Assembly (NCBI GenBank): GCA_030690365.1
Contig: JAUYGX010000127.1
Coordinates: forward strand, 1-64,000
Source: Bacteroidales bacterium
GTDB lineage: Bacteria; Bacteroidota; Bacteroidia; Bacteroidales; F082
Reading direction: 5' to 3'
Length of the DNA: 64,000 nucleotides
The position numbers and the translations under genes are program-made. The notes beneath the pieces are model-generated. The model worked only from the letters and a program-made list of their open reading frames with translations. It made no database searches and had not been told where the DNA came from. Shown here in pieces: positions 62,562 through 64,000 of this stretch (its first letter is position 1; each line of letters opens with the position of its first letter).

Positions 62562-64000
62562 TTAAAAAGAGGCATTTATCCCAAAAGTAATTGATCTGGA
62601 ACCCGGCATAGAAGCCCATTCAAATCCCTGTGCATTACCGGAACCCATGATTCCTTCCGGATTAATTTTGTCGGGCAGTGTGGTATAAATGTAAAACAGA
62701 TCTCTTCCCACAATAGATAGTTTCAGGTCCTTGAAGACCTTTGTTTTATTGATAAATTTCTGTGGGAATGAATAGGATAAGGAGATTTCCCGCATTTTTA
62801 CCCATGTGTTTTCAACAATACCAGGCGTGGAAAGAAATTTTCCCCAACCTCCGGCATTTGGCATATATTTATAATAATAATGAACCACCTTGTCGTTGGG
62901 AGTTCCATCTTCGTATACGCCATCAAGGATAATTCCAATGTTACTGGTATTACCGGCAGGATCAGTATAAGGCAAACCACCTCCCTCTCGCTCAATCAGA
63001 GTTTCAGGGCTTTGGCCGGTTTGAAGGCCAATAACATAAGATCCGGAATAGATATCTCCTCCCCATTTTGTGTCGATTAAAGTCCCTAACCGAAATCCTT
63101 TGTAATACAGTTCGGTATACCAGCCGCCAATAAAGTCCGGTGATGCATTTCCAATCGGGACCCTGGTATCGGTTGTCAAATACTTTGTGCCTTCATCGTT
63201 TACCAAACGTTCTCCATTTTCATTATACACATAATCATATCCGTATATGGTTCCATATTCATCACCCTCGCGCAAAGCCATCTCGGGTCCATTTAATTCC
63301 CATATATCTCCAATCGGAAATATATCGGTATACTGGCCAAGACTTACTACATGGTTTCTGTTTCTCGACAAATTAATGCCTGTTTTGAACAATACATTTG
63401 GTGTTTGAATCGGGACAACATTCAGTACAATTTCAAATCCCTGGTTTGTAAGTATACCTTCGTTAATGGTAATATCGGTGGCACCTGATGAGGTTGCTAC
63501 TGGTAATCTGAGTATCTGAGAGTAGCAATAAGAATAATAGTAAGTAAAGTCAAAATCTATTCGATTATCAAAAAACCCCAGATTAATGCCTCCTTCATAG
63601 GCATTAACACGTTGTGGAGTTAGGGTAAAAGGCGGAATTGTATCTGGAAAAGTAGATGCTTGCTCTCCTCCAAAAAAATGTGTTTGGTAATCAAAATCAA
63701 GTTGATAAGGATCGGTATCTGTGGCTGTTTGAGCAATACCTCCACGTAGTTTTACGAAATTCAGCCAGGGTACATTCTCCTGAAGGTGAAATGCTTCGGA
63801 AGCAATGAAACTGACGGAAACTGATGGGTAAAAGTACGAATTGGCACCCGGGGGCAGGGTAGACGACCAGTCGTTTCTTCCGGTAAGTTCTACAAAAAGG
63901 TAGTTGTCGTACGAAAAGTTTACAAACGAGAATATCGAATTATTTCTTCTTTTGCTTATGGCTTCACCTGTCACCACATCGCTGATATAATCTCCCAAAC
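62562..64000 (-). CDS. SusC/RagA-type TonB-dependent receptor, C-terminal part
   Basis: At least 478 residues of the beta-barrel of a SusC-family TonB-dependent transporter. Recognisable segments are VFVSFVNFSYDNYLFVELTGRNDWSS-like sequence near the edge, YEGGINLGFFDNRIDFDFTYY, and the C-terminal LSYSFPQKFI and MPGSRSITFGINASF strands. The plug domain and signal peptide lie beyond the window's right edge, so the gene is partial only because of the cut. It is upstream of the SusD gene on the same strand, 58 bases away. Confidence 0.92.
   Translation of the reverse strand, partial: LGDYISDVVTGEAISKRRNNSIFSFVNFSYDNYLFVELTGRNDWSSTLPPGANSYFYPSVSVSFIASEAFHLQENVPWLNFVKLRGGIAQTATDTDPYQLDFDYQTHFFGGEQASTFPDTIPPFTLTPQRVNAYEGGINLGFFDNRIDFDFTYYYSYCYSQILRLPVATSSGATDITINEGILTNQGFEIVLNVVPIQTPNVLFKTGINLSRNRNHVVSLGQYTDIFPIGDIWELNGPEMALREGDEYGTIYGYDYVYNENGERLVNDEGTKYLTTDTRVPIGNASPDFIGGWYTELYYKGFRLGTLIDTKWGGDIYSGSYVIGLQTGQSPETLIEREGGGLPYTDPAGNTSNIGIILDGVYEDGTPNDKVVHYYYKYMPNAGGWGKFLSTPGIVENTWVKMREISLSYSFPQKFINKTKVFKDLKLSIVGRDLFYIYTTLPDKINPEGIMGSGNAQGFEWASMPGSRSITFGINASF

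Noticed and set aside
1-64000. CRISPR arrays, rRNA operons, complete insertion sequences or prophage modules
   Set aside because: No regular direct repeats with spacers, rRNA motifs, transposase or structural phage genes were seen on either strand.

Overview
The window is from a Bacteroidota chromosome, probably a free-living Bacteroidales/Marinilabiliales-like lineage. The support is four proteins with type IX secretion (T9SS) C-terminal sorting domains, a SusC/SusD pair, a GldM homologue, frequent TAnnTTTG promoter elements in A+T-rich leaders without clear Shine-Dalgarno sequences, and a moderate G+C content. No rRNA, tRNA or CRISPR array was seen. The exact genus cannot be read from the sequence.

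Layout. 0.3-3 kb: a TPR sensor kinase and its LuxR-type regulator. 3-16 kb: a T9SS cargo protein, a MATE pump, an M28 peptidase, a ParE-type toxin-antitoxin pair, a large CBM9-like/DUF5916 outer-membrane protein, MarC, an old-yellow-enzyme reductase, dihydrolipoyl dehydrogenase and an HD hydrolase. Two palindromic, transposase-free elements lie here, one next to an ATPase relic. 16.2-27.9 kb: the most unusual region. It holds a lone GldM, five paralogous secreted subunit-like proteins, a PapD-like Ig-fold chaperone, a large usher-like beta-barrel protein, and a kinase/LuxR regulator pair directly upstream. I read this as a candidate chaperone-usher-like surface-fibre system with a T9SS-type motor component in the same locus.

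28-34 kb: a ten-CxxC membrane protein with a small partner, a 1.2 kb stretch of gene relics, a truncated KilA-N gene, a DNA-alkylation repair protein, and a GxxExxY gene bracketed by palindromic repeats. 33.4-41.4 kb: small housekeeping genes (pentapeptide, VOC, VF530, phosphoesterase, cupin), then a compact oxidative pentose-phosphate operon, gnd-zwf-pgl-pgi, followed by an HsmA-like membrane gene. 41.6-49.4 kb: a DsbD-like relic with TGA at a catalytic cysteine codon, a PID-CTERM-like small protein, and a 2368-residue surface protein with a large internal tandem duplication.

50-64 kb: a TPR-AraC transmembrane regulator, a graveyard of fragments around a YhcG-type nuclease, a phosphotransferase followed by a possible attC-like sequence, a propeller-repeat T9SS protein, and a SusC-SusD-PNGase-F-like run that suggests uptake and processing of glycoprotein glycans. 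The SusC gene runs off the right edge.
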